A stretch of DNA of 9,457 bases from NCBI GenBank assembly GCA_017551645.1, contig JAFZLE010000059.1:1-9457 (forward strand), in the 5' to 3' direction. A model generated the notes under the pieces. It searched no databases, was not told the DNA's origin, and saw nothing but the letters and a program-made list of their open reading frames with translations. How positions within the stretch are numbered: position 1 is the stretch's first letter; each line of letters begins with the position of its first letter. Below, piece by piece: positions 1 through 6,699 of this stretch. The DNA is from Clostridia bacterium (GTDB taxonomy: Bacteria > Bacillota > Clostridia > Christensenellales > Aristaeellaceae). The translations under genes and the position numbers were made by a program.

Positions 1-1
1 G

Positions 2-157
2 TCCGAAGATGAGATACGGCGCTTTTTGAGCGAAAACTGTGCAGAGGTCGTAGCAACAAAAAACAAGGGACAGATCATGAAAGTCGTCATGTCCGCGCTC
101 AAGGGTAAGGCCGACGGTAAGTTGATCAACGCAGTCGTTGCGGATGTATGTAAGTAA
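2..157 (+). CDS. yqeY: GatB/YqeY domain-containing protein, C-terminal end (5' partial)
   Basis: Only the last 51 codons lie in the window, read in frame from base 2 to a TAA at 155-157. The residues VVMSALKGKADGKLINAVVA match the very conserved C-terminal signature of the GatB/YqeY family (a methionine-rich turn, then KGKADGK and a hydrophobic helix). Free-standing YqeY proteins are about 150 residues long and resemble the tRNA-binding helical tail of GatB, the amidotransferase subunit that acts on misacylated tRNA. The role of the free-standing form is not well established, so no reaction is assigned. The gene often sits near rpsU in Firmicutes, but that neighbour would be outside the window. 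It ends 62 bases before a strong hairpin terminator and converges with the holin gene. It has no visible connection with the sugar locus. Family identity is confident; the start cannot be seen. Confidence 0.87.
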   Translation, partial: SEDEIRRFLSENCAEVVATKNKGQIMKVVMSALKGKADGKLINAVVADVCK

Positions 158-219
158 GCTGAAGTTTTACCGGGAATCTGAAAAGAAATAAGCCCATATA
201 TGGCTGTTTACAGCAATAG

Positions 220-260
220 AAAAACAGGGGGGTACTGCCAAGCAATACCTCCCTGTTTTT
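220..260. terminator. Bidirectional rho-independent terminator between yqeY and holin
   Basis: The arms AAAAACAGGGGGGTA (220-234) and TACCTCCCTGTTTTT (246-260) form a 15-bp stem around an 11-base loop. The single imperfect pair is G-U in the plus-strand RNA and a C-A mismatch in the minus-strand RNA. A/T tracts at both outer ends give a U-run in either direction, so it can stop both yqeY and the convergent holin gene. The holin TAA stop overlaps the outer edge of the stem. Confidence 0.88.
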
Positions 261-561
261 AATCTTTATCCTTTTCGTGCTTATTATGCAGCTGGCTCAG
301 CACTTCCTTGAGCTTCTCCGTCACTGGCAGCCCCAGATGGCTGGCGTTCTCAAGCAGGCTGACGCCCTCATTGCTCAGGTAGAAGCATATGACCGCCCTT
401 CGCAGCGCCGAGCCGTTGCCTACCACATGTGTGTCCAGCACGTGACCCACGCCCACCAGCGCGATCAGCAGACCGTCCTGGTCGCCCGGAGAGTAGCTGA
501 GCCATCCGCCCAGCGCGGTAACGGCGATCTGGATCTTGATCCAGATCAGATGAATGAGCAA
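259..561 (-). CDS. Phage holin family protein, apparently internally deleted remnant
   Basis: This 100-residue protein belongs to the phage holin / toxin-secretion holin family (PF05105-like). Such proteins insert in the inner membrane and form lesions that release an endolysin. The C-terminal half carries the family signature: GNGSALRRAVICFYLSNEG (residues 48-66), SLLENASHLGLPV and a charged LHNK tail. The N-terminus (QIAVTALGGW, residues 11-20) matches the usual first membrane segment. Intact members are about 130-150 residues long. Here the GLL of the second membrane region (residues 30-32) joins almost directly to ALVGVGHVLD (34-43), so the usual stretch of about 40 residues (second membrane segment plus a basic KxxSxxGFxG-type loop) is missing without a frameshift. 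The start is TTG, with an AGGG about 6 bases upstream. No endolysin, tail or integrase gene lies next to it, so this is probably a domesticated or decaying prophage scrap. Family call is strong; function is doubtful. Confidence 0.78.
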   Translation of the reverse strand: MLIHLIWIKIQIAVTALGGWLSYSPGDQDGLLIALVGVGHVLDTHVVGNGSALRRAVICFYLSNEGVSLLENASHLGLPVTEKLKEVLSQLHNKHEKDKD

Positions 562-847
562 CGAATGCCCTGTGGGCGGGAAGCATGAATTCGCTGTGAG
601 AGGGTTTTATGAAATGTAAATGACAACGCTGTCATCAGGCCATAAGGAGACATCAGGGGAACGAAACTGTTTATGATGCCCGGCATCTGCGGAGCAGGAA
701 CTCTACTCCGGCTCATGATACTTATAAAGAATCGCCGCTGGCATTCATTTGTGATGTTTGTCAGCGGCGGAAAATATGAAACCATATAAGCAGCTTTTGT
801 AAGGGAAGTGACGATATAAGACTTGCACGAAAGCACGGGTGAGGTGT
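562..847. other. Gene-free stretch between heparinase-like gene and holin remnant
   Basis: No reading frame here shows family resemblance, a convincing ribosome site or coding character. A 105-residue minus-strand frame crosses it, but starts inside the end of the heparinase-like gene and runs into the holin gene in another frame. The stretch holds several short inverted repeats: TGACA-ACGC-TGTCA (621-634), GATGCC-C-GGCATC (675-687) and the 8-bp repeat at 733-769. It may contain the 3' end of the sugar operon transcript and eroded prophage sequence. Confidence 0.5.
733..769. repeat. Inverted repeat, possible weak operon-end hairpin
   Basis: The perfect 8-bp arms CGCCGCTG (733-740) and CAGCGGCG (762-769) flank a 21-base loop about 80 bases past the heparinase-like stop codon. 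No clean U-run follows on either strand (on the minus strand the stem is followed by ATTCTTTATAAG). A rho-independent terminator is therefore possible but poor; an mRNA-end stabiliser is an alternative. Confidence 0.4.
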
Positions 848-2710
848 TCAGCATATGGGGCATACTAAGGATCGCACCGCGTCAAAAGTCATAATGATCT
901 CAAGATCACCGACCGTTTCGTGTACAGGGATAAGGTCAAGAGTGTATATGTCGGCTCCTTCGATCTTCTGGTCCACTCTGTTGAGCTCGGGCGCAAGCAT
1001 GTTTTCGCTGAACGTAAACCGTACGCCGCCCCGAAGTAGGAAGCTGCCCTGCTCCTTTGACGGAGCGCCGGAGAGGATCAGGCGGTCCCGGACTTCAACG
1101 GCGCGGTTCAGCCGGAACGAATCCCTGACTTCCACCGATCCGGTGATTCTATTTACGGTGATGCGGCGTACGAATCTGTCCAGCGCGTCTGTTTTGAGCG
1201 TGCCGGAGAGGTCGATGGTGATGATGTCGGTCTCACCGCGTTTTTCTACGATGAAAGATCTCGCCCGGCACCTGCCGTGGCCTTCCTGTTCCACACCGTC
1301 CACAATCGGGAAGTTATGTCCGCCTGAACGTGTGGCGAAGAAGGTGTAGCGTTTTTCGCTGAAGTATTCTTTGTTGTAAGCCCCTCCCGCGGTGTCTGCG
1401 ACTGCCATCGTGTCGTTGCGTATGATAACGAAGGTGCCGACATCGTTGTGGTTGTGGCTTTCGCCGTTGTTGCCTCCTTTGGCGACCACATACAGAGGGT
1501 CTTCAGGGGTGCGGCAAAAGCCCATGTACAGCTCGCTTATGGGATACACGGCGCTGCGGGGATGTTCCAGGGCTTCCTGCATGGGCTGCATCTTCCACAC
1601 CAGATGCCTAAGCATCAGGTTTCCGTGCTCCCATACGGAATTGAACGATTTTTCAACATCGCCTTGGGGACATACTGTCACACCCATGGCGCCGACATAT
1701 CGACGCACCGCTTCATCCAGGACTCCCCGCCAGTTGCAGTCGCCGAAAGGCAGCTTAATGGAGGGGCCGAAACAACAGTCGGTGCCGAACCCCGCTACCC
1801 GGAGCACTTTCTCGTCTTCAAGCAGATCGATCCTGCCGTCTGTTCTGAGCTTTAGCAGGTCTGCGAACATCAGGAAGTATTCAAATCCGTACTGCCAATA
1901 ACCGAAACCCTCCGGGCTTGTTCCGTCGTCTTTATAGTCGCCGATATGCACCCGCAGGCCTTCCAGCACACGCATCAGGAAGGGTGCAAGGGTCTTTTCG
2001 TCGGTGATAAGATATATGGCCGCTATGCCCATGGAGCTCATGCAGACCCCTGACCAGTTGTTGCCGTTGTCCTCGAAATGCGGATATGGAGACAGGCTCA
2101 TGAAGGGCTTGAGCACACGTTCCACGCATTCCTGGCGCGCCCAGCGCAGAAGGTTATCGTCTACGATCCCTTCAAGGGTCTGCGCCATTTCGGCCAGTAT
2201 GGCGGCACCGGAGCATGAGCAAAGGTCAAGACACTGCTTTCGGCTGCGGCCTATACCGCGGATGCGTCCCGTTTCGTCGTATGGGTCCACGGGAATATCC
2301 CAGTAATCTTTTAGGCTGTTGTCAAAGTGATGGGCGACCAGCGACCAGGTTGGCAGATGCAGGAATTCGTAGAGTATGTCCTCGCATCTCTCCTTTCCGC
2401 CGGGAATACCCAAAAGAGCGGCCAGCCACATGCGGTTCAGACGGGTGCGCAGATCATACATGGCCCTGTCAAAATCTCCGCGCTGCCCGTGCCGATCCCA
2501 GTCCGCGTAAGCCTGGTAAGTCGGTGCTACGATGGGGGTTGATGAATATACGCGCACATGCTCCTCAAACGCGGGCAGGAACCAGGCGTAGTCGAGATCA
2601 TGCTTTACGGTATCAAGCGCCTTCTGTCTGACATCCGTGTAAAGCCGGTAAGGCATGCCTTCCACGGATCTGAGCGCAGAGACGATCTCATGCATGGAAT
2701 AATGCTTCAT
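848..2710 (-). CDS. Heparinase II/III family protein (polysaccharide lyase-like)
   Basis: A 620-residue protein of the heparinase II/III type: an N-terminal alpha-helical toroid (about residues 1-330), then the beta-sandwich heparinase II/III-like domain (PF07940, from about 390). Family members cleave uronic-acid-containing polysaccharides by beta-elimination. Visible motifs are NNW (217-219), DGTSPEGFGYWQYG with Tyr271/Tyr274, GNNGESHNHNDVGTF with HNHND at 419-423, Asp439 in ADTAGG, and His465 in SGGHNFP. By analogy with heparinase II and alginate lyases, His419 and a tyrosine of GYWQYG would be catalytic, and His421, Asp439 and His465 would bind a structural metal. The second Asn is followed by Trp rather than the His seen in PL15/17/21-type enzymes. 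There is no signal peptide, so it should act in the cytoplasm. The ATG at 2710 overlaps the permease stop as ATGA, and a GGGAGG lies just upstream; an in-frame GTG at 2773 is less likely. The protein ends in a short CPIC tail. Substrate unknown. Confidence 0.9.
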   Translation of the reverse strand: MKHYSMHEIVSALRSVEGMPYRLYTDVRQKALDTVKHDLDYAWFLPAFEEHVRVYSSTPIVAPTYQAYADWDRHGQRGDFDRAMYDLRTRLNRMWLAALLGIPGGKERCEDILYEFLHLPTWSLVAHHFDNSLKDYWDIPVDPYDETGRIRGIGRSRKQCLDLCSCSGAAILAEMAQTLEGIVDDNLLRWARQECVERVLKPFMSLSPYPHFEDNGNNWSGVCMSSMGIAAIYLITDEKTLAPFLMRVLEGLRVHIGDYKDDGTSPEGFGYWQYGFEYFLMFADLLKLRTDGRIDLLEDEKVLRVAGFGTDCCFGPSIKLPFGDCNWRGVLDEAVRRYVGAMGVTVCPQGDVEKSFNSVWEHGNLMLRHLVWKMQPMQEALEHPRSAVYPISELYMGFCRTPEDPLYVVAKGGNNGESHNHNDVGTFVIIRNDTMAVADTAGGAYNKEYFSEKRYTFFATRSGGHNFPIVDGVEQEGHGRCRARSFIVEKRGETDIITIDLSGTLKTDALDRFVRRITVNRITGSVEVRDSFRLNRAVEVRDRLILSGAPSKEQGSFLLRGGVRFTFSENMLAPELNRVDQKIEGADIYTLDLIPVHETVGDLEIIMTFDAVRSLVCPIC

Positions 2711-3627
2711 CCTTTTACGCCTCCCAGAGTAAGTCCTGTCATAAAGTATTTCTGCAGGAAAGGATATACGCACATGATAGGCACGGTGGCTATTATTATC
2801 TGCGCCGCCTGGTTGTTTTTCGAGGTTATCTGGGCGTACTTCTGCATTTCTTCCAATGTGAGGGTGGAGAAGTTGGGCGTCGTGACGACCTGCCGTAAAT
2901 AGGTCTGAAGGGGATAGTCACGGCTGCGTGCCATATACAGCATGCCGCTGAACCAGTCGTTCCAGTGCCCGACGCCCGTAAACAGGGCCATGGAGGCGAT
3001 GACCGGCACGGACAGCGGAATATATACTTTCACCATGACCTGGAAAGAGTTTGCCCCGTCCACTATGGCGGCTTCTTCCAGCTCGGAAGGCACATTGCGG
3101 AAAAAGTTCATTACCATGAAGCAGTTCCACAGGCTCAGCATGCCCGGAACGACCAGCGCCCAGAAGGTGTTGGTCAGCCCCAGCCAACTCATCACCAGGT
3201 ACATGGGGATAAGCCCGCCTCCGGTAAGCATGGCGACTATCATCAGCGTCTTGAACAGCGGATTCAATGGACATGCTTCATTGGATTTGGAGAGCGGATA
3301 GGCGGTTATGACAAGCATGGACAGGGAGAAGCTTACGCCCACGATGACTCTGGCAACAGATATGCCGAAAGCTCTCATAAAAGCAGGATGGTCCAGGGCG
3401 TATTTGTAAGCGTCGGTATTGAAGTCTATGGGCCAAAGGGATACGATACCGGCTTTGATTGGGTCGGAACCAGAGAAAGACAGGGCGATAAGGTGAATAA
3501 AGGGCAGTATGCAGCTGATGCCCAGTAGACCAAGTATGCCGTAGATCAGCCAGGTGAACAGTCTTTCAACGGGAGAAGCCTTTATCTGGCGGTTGCGGCT
3601 CATTACAAGATTCTTTTCGTTAGCCAT
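2707..3627 (-). CDS. Carbohydrate ABC transporter permease, LplC/YtcP type
   Basis: A 306-residue inner-membrane permease of the CUT1 sugar ABC transporter class, LplC/YtcP-like. It has about six membrane segments, beginning with a hydrophobic stretch near residues 26-50 after a basic, soluble N-terminus. The cytoplasmic coupling loop with the EAA motif is EAAIVDGAN (185-193), which contacts the ATPase. GGLIPMYLV and the C-terminal QKYFMTGLTLGGVKG are typical of this subfamily. The start is an ATG at 3627 behind a strong AAAGGAGGAG, which also covers the stop of the upstream permease. That permease ends 18 bases away, so the two are probably co-translated. The stop overlaps the heparinase-like start by four bases, which ties import to intracellular lysis. 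With the LplB-like partner it would form the membrane channel. No ATPase gene is in the window; systems of this type usually share MsmX. Confidence 0.93.
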   Translation of the reverse strand: MANEKNLVMSRNRQIKASPVERLFTWLIYGILGLLGISCILPFIHLIALSFSGSDPIKAGIVSLWPIDFNTDAYKYALDHPAFMRAFGISVARVIVGVSFSLSMLVITAYPLSKSNEACPLNPLFKTLMIVAMLTGGGLIPMYLVMSWLGLTNTFWALVVPGMLSLWNCFMVMNFFRNVPSELEEAAIVDGANSFQVMVKVYIPLSVPVIASMALFTGVGHWNDWFSGMLYMARSRDYPLQTYLRQVVTTPNFSTLTLEEMQKYAQITSKNNQAAQIIIATVPIMCVYPFLQKYFMTGLTLGGVKG

Positions 3628-3645
3628 TACAGCGCTCCTCCTTTC

Positions 3646-4596
3646 TCAGAAAACTTTATAGCCCACGGCTTTTTCAGCGACCTTGTAGCTGAAGATCAAA
3701 AGTACGGAACCGATGACACTCTTGACCATGCCTATGGCGGTTGACAGGGCGTATTGGCTGTCCAGTATGCCCAGGCGGTATATGAAGGTATCCAGCACGT
3801 CAGCGGTCTTGTACACGCGCTCGTTATAGAGGTTGAATATCTGGTCGAAGCCTGCGTTGAGTATGCCCGGTACGGAGAGGATCAGGTTCAGCGTGATTAT
3901 GGGCAGTATGCCCGGAAGAGTTATGTGGTATGCCCGCTGCAGGCGGTTTGCCCCGTCGATGGTGGCAGCCTCGTACAGGGCCGGGTCTATGCCGGTAAGG
4001 GCAGCCATATAGATTATGGTGCCCCAGCCAAAGCCCTTCCACACGTCCGACACGACCAGCACGCCGCGAAAGGTGGAGTTGCTTCCCAGGAAATAAATGC
4101 TTTCGCCGCCCAGCAGTTTAATTATGTAGTTTATGAGACCGTTGTCCGGATCCAGCATGGTGCGGATAACGCCGGCAAGGATTACCCAGGAGACGAAGTG
4201 CGGGATGTAGACCAGTGTCTGTATGGTGCGTTTATAGCCGGAATGGGTCACTTCGTGCAGCATGAGGGACACGAATATCGGAGCGGTAAAACCGAAGCAA
4301 AGCTTCAGCAGGGCGATCTCCACGGTGTTTTTGACTATGTTCCAGAAATTCGGGTACATGGTGAATATGTACCTGAAATTATCTATGCCTTTCCAACCCG
4401 AGCGGAATACGCCGGTAGAAAGCTTGAAATCCTGGAAGCCAATGACCAGGCCGAACAGTGGAGCAAACTCGAATATGGCAAGATAAATGAAGCCGGGTAT
4501 GAGCATGGCGCAGAGCATGTAGTCCGTGCGTACGCTTTTTTTCCTCTTTTTCGCAAAAAGATGCGCTCCCATTTTAGGAACGGCAGTCAATTTCAA
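3646..4596 (-). CDS. Carbohydrate ABC transporter permease, LplB type
   Basis: A 316-residue CUT1 permease of the LplB family, partner of the LplC-like protein downstream. A basic N-terminus (AKKRKK, about residues 15-20) precedes six predicted membrane segments, the first in LCAMLIPGFIYLAIFEFAPL. The family signatures GFQDF, GWKGIDNF, QTLVYIPHFVSWV and LGILDSQYALSTAIGM are present, as is the EAA coupling motif EAATIDGAN starting near residue 209. The start is not an ATG. A TTG at 4596 lies 5 bases after AAGG, while a second TTG two codons later (4590) lies 8 bases after GGGGG; either is possible, and the next in-frame ATG (4572) is too far from the ribosome site. A weak start may lower permease output relative to the binding protein. 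The gene lies 168 bases downstream of the binding-protein stop, across two hairpins. The transported sugar is not predictable from sequence. Confidence 0.93.
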   Translation of the reverse strand: MKLTAVPKMGAHLFAKKRKKSVRTDYMLCAMLIPGFIYLAIFEFAPLFGLVIGFQDFKLSTGVFRSGWKGIDNFRYIFTMYPNFWNIVKNTVEIALLKLCFGFTAPIFVSLMLHEVTHSGYKRTIQTLVYIPHFVSWVILAGVIRTMLDPDNGLINYIIKLLGGESIYFLGSNSTFRGVLVVSDVWKGFGWGTIIYMAALTGIDPALYEAATIDGANRLQRAYHITLPGILPIITLNLILSVPGILNAGFDQIFNLYNERVYKTADVLDTFIYRLGILDSQYALSTAIGMVKSVIGSVLLIFSYKVAEKAVGYKVF

Positions 4597-4634
4597 CGCC
4601 CCCTTTTTCGGCGGTCATTCACAACCGGGCACTA

Positions 4635-4668
4635 TTATCCGTTCAAGCATGTATCCTTGAACGGATAA
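4635..4668. repeat. Long perfect inverted repeat in leader of the permease genes
   Basis: TTATCCGTTCAAG (4635-4647) and CTTGAACGGATAA (4656-4668) are exact reverse complements, giving a 13-bp stem with an 8-base loop, about 40 bases upstream of the LplB-like start. No U-run follows in either direction, so a terminator is unlikely. It may be an mRNA processing or stabilising hairpin, or an operator for an internal promoter. Confidence 0.75.
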
Positions 4669-4705
4669 ACGTGTCCCAAGGCAAACCGGAATAAAGGTTT
4701 TTCTC

Positions 4706-4741
4706 TTAAAAGAGACTGCCCGCCGCGCTGGGCGGACAGTC
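4706..4741 (-). terminator. Rho-independent terminator/attenuator after binding-protein gene
   Basis: On the minus strand GACTGTCCGCC pairs over 11 bp with GGCGGGCAGTC (one U-G pair) around a 6-base loop, and TCTCTTTT follows directly. It starts 24 bases past the binding-protein stop and precedes the permease genes of the same operon. It is best read as a partial terminator giving high binding-protein and lower permease expression, a common arrangement in sugar ABC operons. Confidence 0.78.
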
Positions 4742-4764
4742 CCAAAGCACGTATTAAAGTCAGC

Positions 4765-6396
4765 TTATCTTCCGGCGTTTACCTGATCGGTAAGCAGCTG
4801 ACCGCCCATGGTGTACCACTCCTGCACGAATTCCTCGAAGGTCGTTTCTTCGGTTCCGCAGATGTAGTTTACGTAGAAGGTGTTCTCATACTGTGTGAGA
4901 GCGCCCCACAGACGGTCATAGTCCTCACTCTTTTCCGTGAGGGCGTCGAATATGAAGGTGTTGTTGTGGAACAGGGTGTAGAAATTATAGAATACGCTGC
5001 CTTCGCCGCCGAAGAGCTTGTACATGCCCCACTTGCCCTTCATGGTTTCCTTGTCGCCGGCTTCCTTGGCGGCCAGGTAGGCGGTGACGTTGTCGTACTG
5101 CTGCTGATAGTGCGGCTGCTCGGCCAGATACTGGGTGTTGCCGTCCAGGGCTTCTTTCACTGCCCAGCCGGTCAGGGTGTTAACGTTGGGCACGGACCAA
5201 TAGCGTACCGAGGGGTTATGCATATGCACGCTGATCTCGGTGCCGTCTTCTTTGACCACGGTATGGAAGCGCGCGGTCTCCTCAAGGTCGGGATCGGTAT
5301 TCACGGAACAGGTGTGGTTGAACAGCCTGAGCACGGCCTCGGGATGCTCGCATTCCGCGTTCACGCAGTAATAGGTGATAGAGGCGGCGGAACCGGTGCC
5401 CTGTACGTGGAAGTCGTCATTGGTCTCGGAAGCGGGCACGCTGATCACGTCCCAGTCGATGACGTTGCCGTCTTCGTCGGTGATGGGCAGGGGCCAGGTG
5501 AGTACCCAGAAGTCGCAGCACACGATGCCGACTTCGCCGTTTTTGATATACGCGGTCACGTTGTCGGACACTTCGGTGGCAAATGTGGGCTGTATGTAGC
5601 CTTCATCGAACAGTTCCTTATACACGTCCAGCGCGGTGTGCATGGCCTCGGTGGTGGGGCTGTATACCAGACGGCCGTCCTCGCCTTCGATCCACAGGCC
5701 GGGATAGGCGCCAAACGCATTGCAGACAGCCTGCATGTCGGTATAGCCGCTGCCGGTGACCTTGTCGGTGAGCACGAAGGCGTACTTGGTCAGGCCTTCA
5801 TCCACGAAAGTCTTGCCTAACTGGATGAGCTCTTCCATGGTCGTGGGCAGATCGGCTCCGACTGCCTCGCGATAGTCGTGACGGATGATGACGGAGCGGC
5901 TCACCGTGCCGAAACCGGAAGTGGTCAGGGCGTAACGGCGGCCGTCCACGAATCCGGCCTGCTGGGCAGACTCGGGCTGCGCTTCAAGGACCTTCTCCTT
6001 CAGATAGGGATAAACGTTGTTGTCGTAGTACTCGGTAAGGTCGGCCAGTTTGCCAGCAGTCTGCAGTTCGCGGAACTGCTTCTGGTTGAGGACCAGCAGG
6101 TCAGGCAGATCGCCGGTGAGCATCGCCATGGCAAACTTGGTATTGTAGGCTTCGTCGGTATTGGCGTTCCACATCACTTCGATCTTGATGTTGAACCGCT
6201 CCAGCCACTCACGGGTCCACTCGTTGTCTTCCCATGTCCAGCTGCCATCTTCGCTGTCCGTACCGTTCACGACCAGGCGGATCGTGACGGGCTCGTCGTA
6301 ACGGCCGAAATACGGATCGCTTTCAGCGGTGTCCGCCACGGCTGCGACAGACAAAAGCAGGATGAGGGACAGCAACAGTGCCAATAGTTTTTTCAT
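4765..6396 (-). CDS. Extracellular solute-binding protein, LplA type, carbohydrate ABC transporter
   Basis: A 543-residue substrate-binding protein of a CUT1 sugar transporter, LplA-like in length and order. It captures the sugar outside the membrane and delivers it to the two permeases downstream. Residues 1-21 (MKKLLALLLSLILLLSVAAVA) are a signal peptide with a signal-peptidase-I-type AVA/D site. There is no lipobox cysteine, although most Gram-positive binding proteins are lipoproteins. The mature part shows the extracellular solute-binding pattern: EPVTIRLVVNG, then WLERFNIKIEVMWN, then FAMAMLTGDLPDLLVLNQ, and VVKEALDG-like helices later (seen as WAVKEALDGN). Aromatic and acidic residues are frequent, as in sugar clefts. 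The start is the ATG at 6396, with GGAG 8 bases upstream; an in-frame GTG at 6405 overlaps that ribosome site and is rejected. Transcription probably begins at the promoter near 6441-6474. Family is confident; ligand is unknown. Confidence 0.93.
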   Translation of the reverse strand: MKKLLALLLSLILLLSVAAVADTAESDPYFGRYDEPVTIRLVVNGTDSEDGSWTWEDNEWTREWLERFNIKIEVMWNANTDEAYNTKFAMAMLTGDLPDLLVLNQKQFRELQTAGKLADLTEYYDNNVYPYLKEKVLEAQPESAQQAGFVDGRRYALTTSGFGTVSRSVIIRHDYREAVGADLPTTMEELIQLGKTFVDEGLTKYAFVLTDKVTGSGYTDMQAVCNAFGAYPGLWIEGEDGRLVYSPTTEAMHTALDVYKELFDEGYIQPTFATEVSDNVTAYIKNGEVGIVCCDFWVLTWPLPITDEDGNVIDWDVISVPASETNDDFHVQGTGSAASITYYCVNAECEHPEAVLRLFNHTCSVNTDPDLEETARFHTVVKEDGTEISVHMHNPSVRYWSVPNVNTLTGWAVKEALDGNTQYLAEQPHYQQQYDNVTAYLAAKEAGDKETMKGKWGMYKLFGGEGSVFYNFYTLFHNNTFIFDALTEKSEDYDRLWGALTQYENTFYVNYICGTEETTFEEFVQEWYTMGGQLLTDQVNAGR

Positions 6397-6440
6397 CGTA
6401 TCCACTCCTTTGTTATATTTGGGGATATACCCAGTTACAT

Positions 6441-6474
6441 ATTATAGTGTATCATCAGGCAATATAAATGTCAA
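6441..6474 (-). promoter_or_regulatory. Candidate sigma-A promoter of the binding-protein/permease/heparinase operon
   Basis: On the minus strand TTGACA (6469-6474) is followed after 17 bases by TACACT (6446-6451), and a perfect TATAAT (6441-6446) overlaps it by one base but at a longer 22-base spacing. The region is AT-rich and lies 45-80 bases upstream of the ATG. A second TTGACA (6548-6553) and TATAAT (6517-6522) farther upstream are 25 bases apart, too far to form a standard promoter. Confidence 0.55.
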
Positions 6475-6590
6475 TATAGCTTACAAATAAAGCATAATGC
6501 ACATAAATGTAAATTAATTATACGACAAACAGAGTTTATGCGCTTACTGTCAAATGTGAATATCCAATGATCATAACGGGCATCGGCTTC

Positions 6591-6603
6591 TGTGTCAGAC
6601 ACA
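6591..6603. promoter_or_regulatory. Palindrome upstream of the transporter promoter, possible operator
   Basis: TGTGTC-A-GACACA is a perfect 13-base palindrome in the gap between the GH63-like gene and the binding-protein gene, about 115 bases upstream of the transporter -35 box. Its core GTGTCAGA recurs at 8590-8597, at the likely transcription start of the GH2 gene. No regulator gene is in view, so function is speculative. Confidence 0.3.
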
Positions 6604-6635
6604 CAGCAGATCAGAAAAACACAAACGCACGGGGA

Positions 6636-6659
6636 TAAAACTGCCGTTATGGAAACGGC
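6636..6659 (-). terminator. Probable terminator of the GH63-like gene
   Basis: On the minus strand GCCGTT-TCCAT-AACGGC (6643-6659 on the plus strand) makes a 6-bp hairpin followed by AGTTTTAT, about 40 bases past the GH63-like stop. The stem is short and the U-run modest, so it may leak into the transporter genes. A second possible pairing, CGGCGC with GCGCCG over a long loop, lies between the stop and this hairpin. Confidence 0.5.
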
Positions 6660-6699
6660 GCGTCCTTTAGCAGGGCTGCGCCGCCTGTTTATTCATTCA

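Noticed and set aside
546..863. 105-codon minus-strand open frame
   Set aside because: It begins inside the end of the heparinase-like gene, overlaps the holin gene in another frame, resembles no family I know and has no convincing ribosome site.
2711..2773. GTG-initiated 21-residue extension of the heparinase-like protein
   Set aside because: It lies wholly inside the permease gene. The ATG at 2710 has a good ribosome site and the typical ATGA overlap.
3754..4668. 304-codon plus-strand open frame opposite the LplB-like permease
   Set aside because: It is low-complexity and rich in Gly, His, Tyr and Val, with no family resemblance. It mirrors the codon pattern of the permease on the other strand.
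4966..5820. 284-codon plus-strand open frame opposite the binding-protein gene
   Set aside because: Antisense shadow with repetitive Gly/Val/His composition and no ribosome site; the minus-strand gene is clear.
6535..6548. Possible CcpA site AGTAAGCGCATAAA upstream of the transporter promoter
   Set aside because: It lacks the conserved T and C positions of a cre site and is not symmetric; judged chance.
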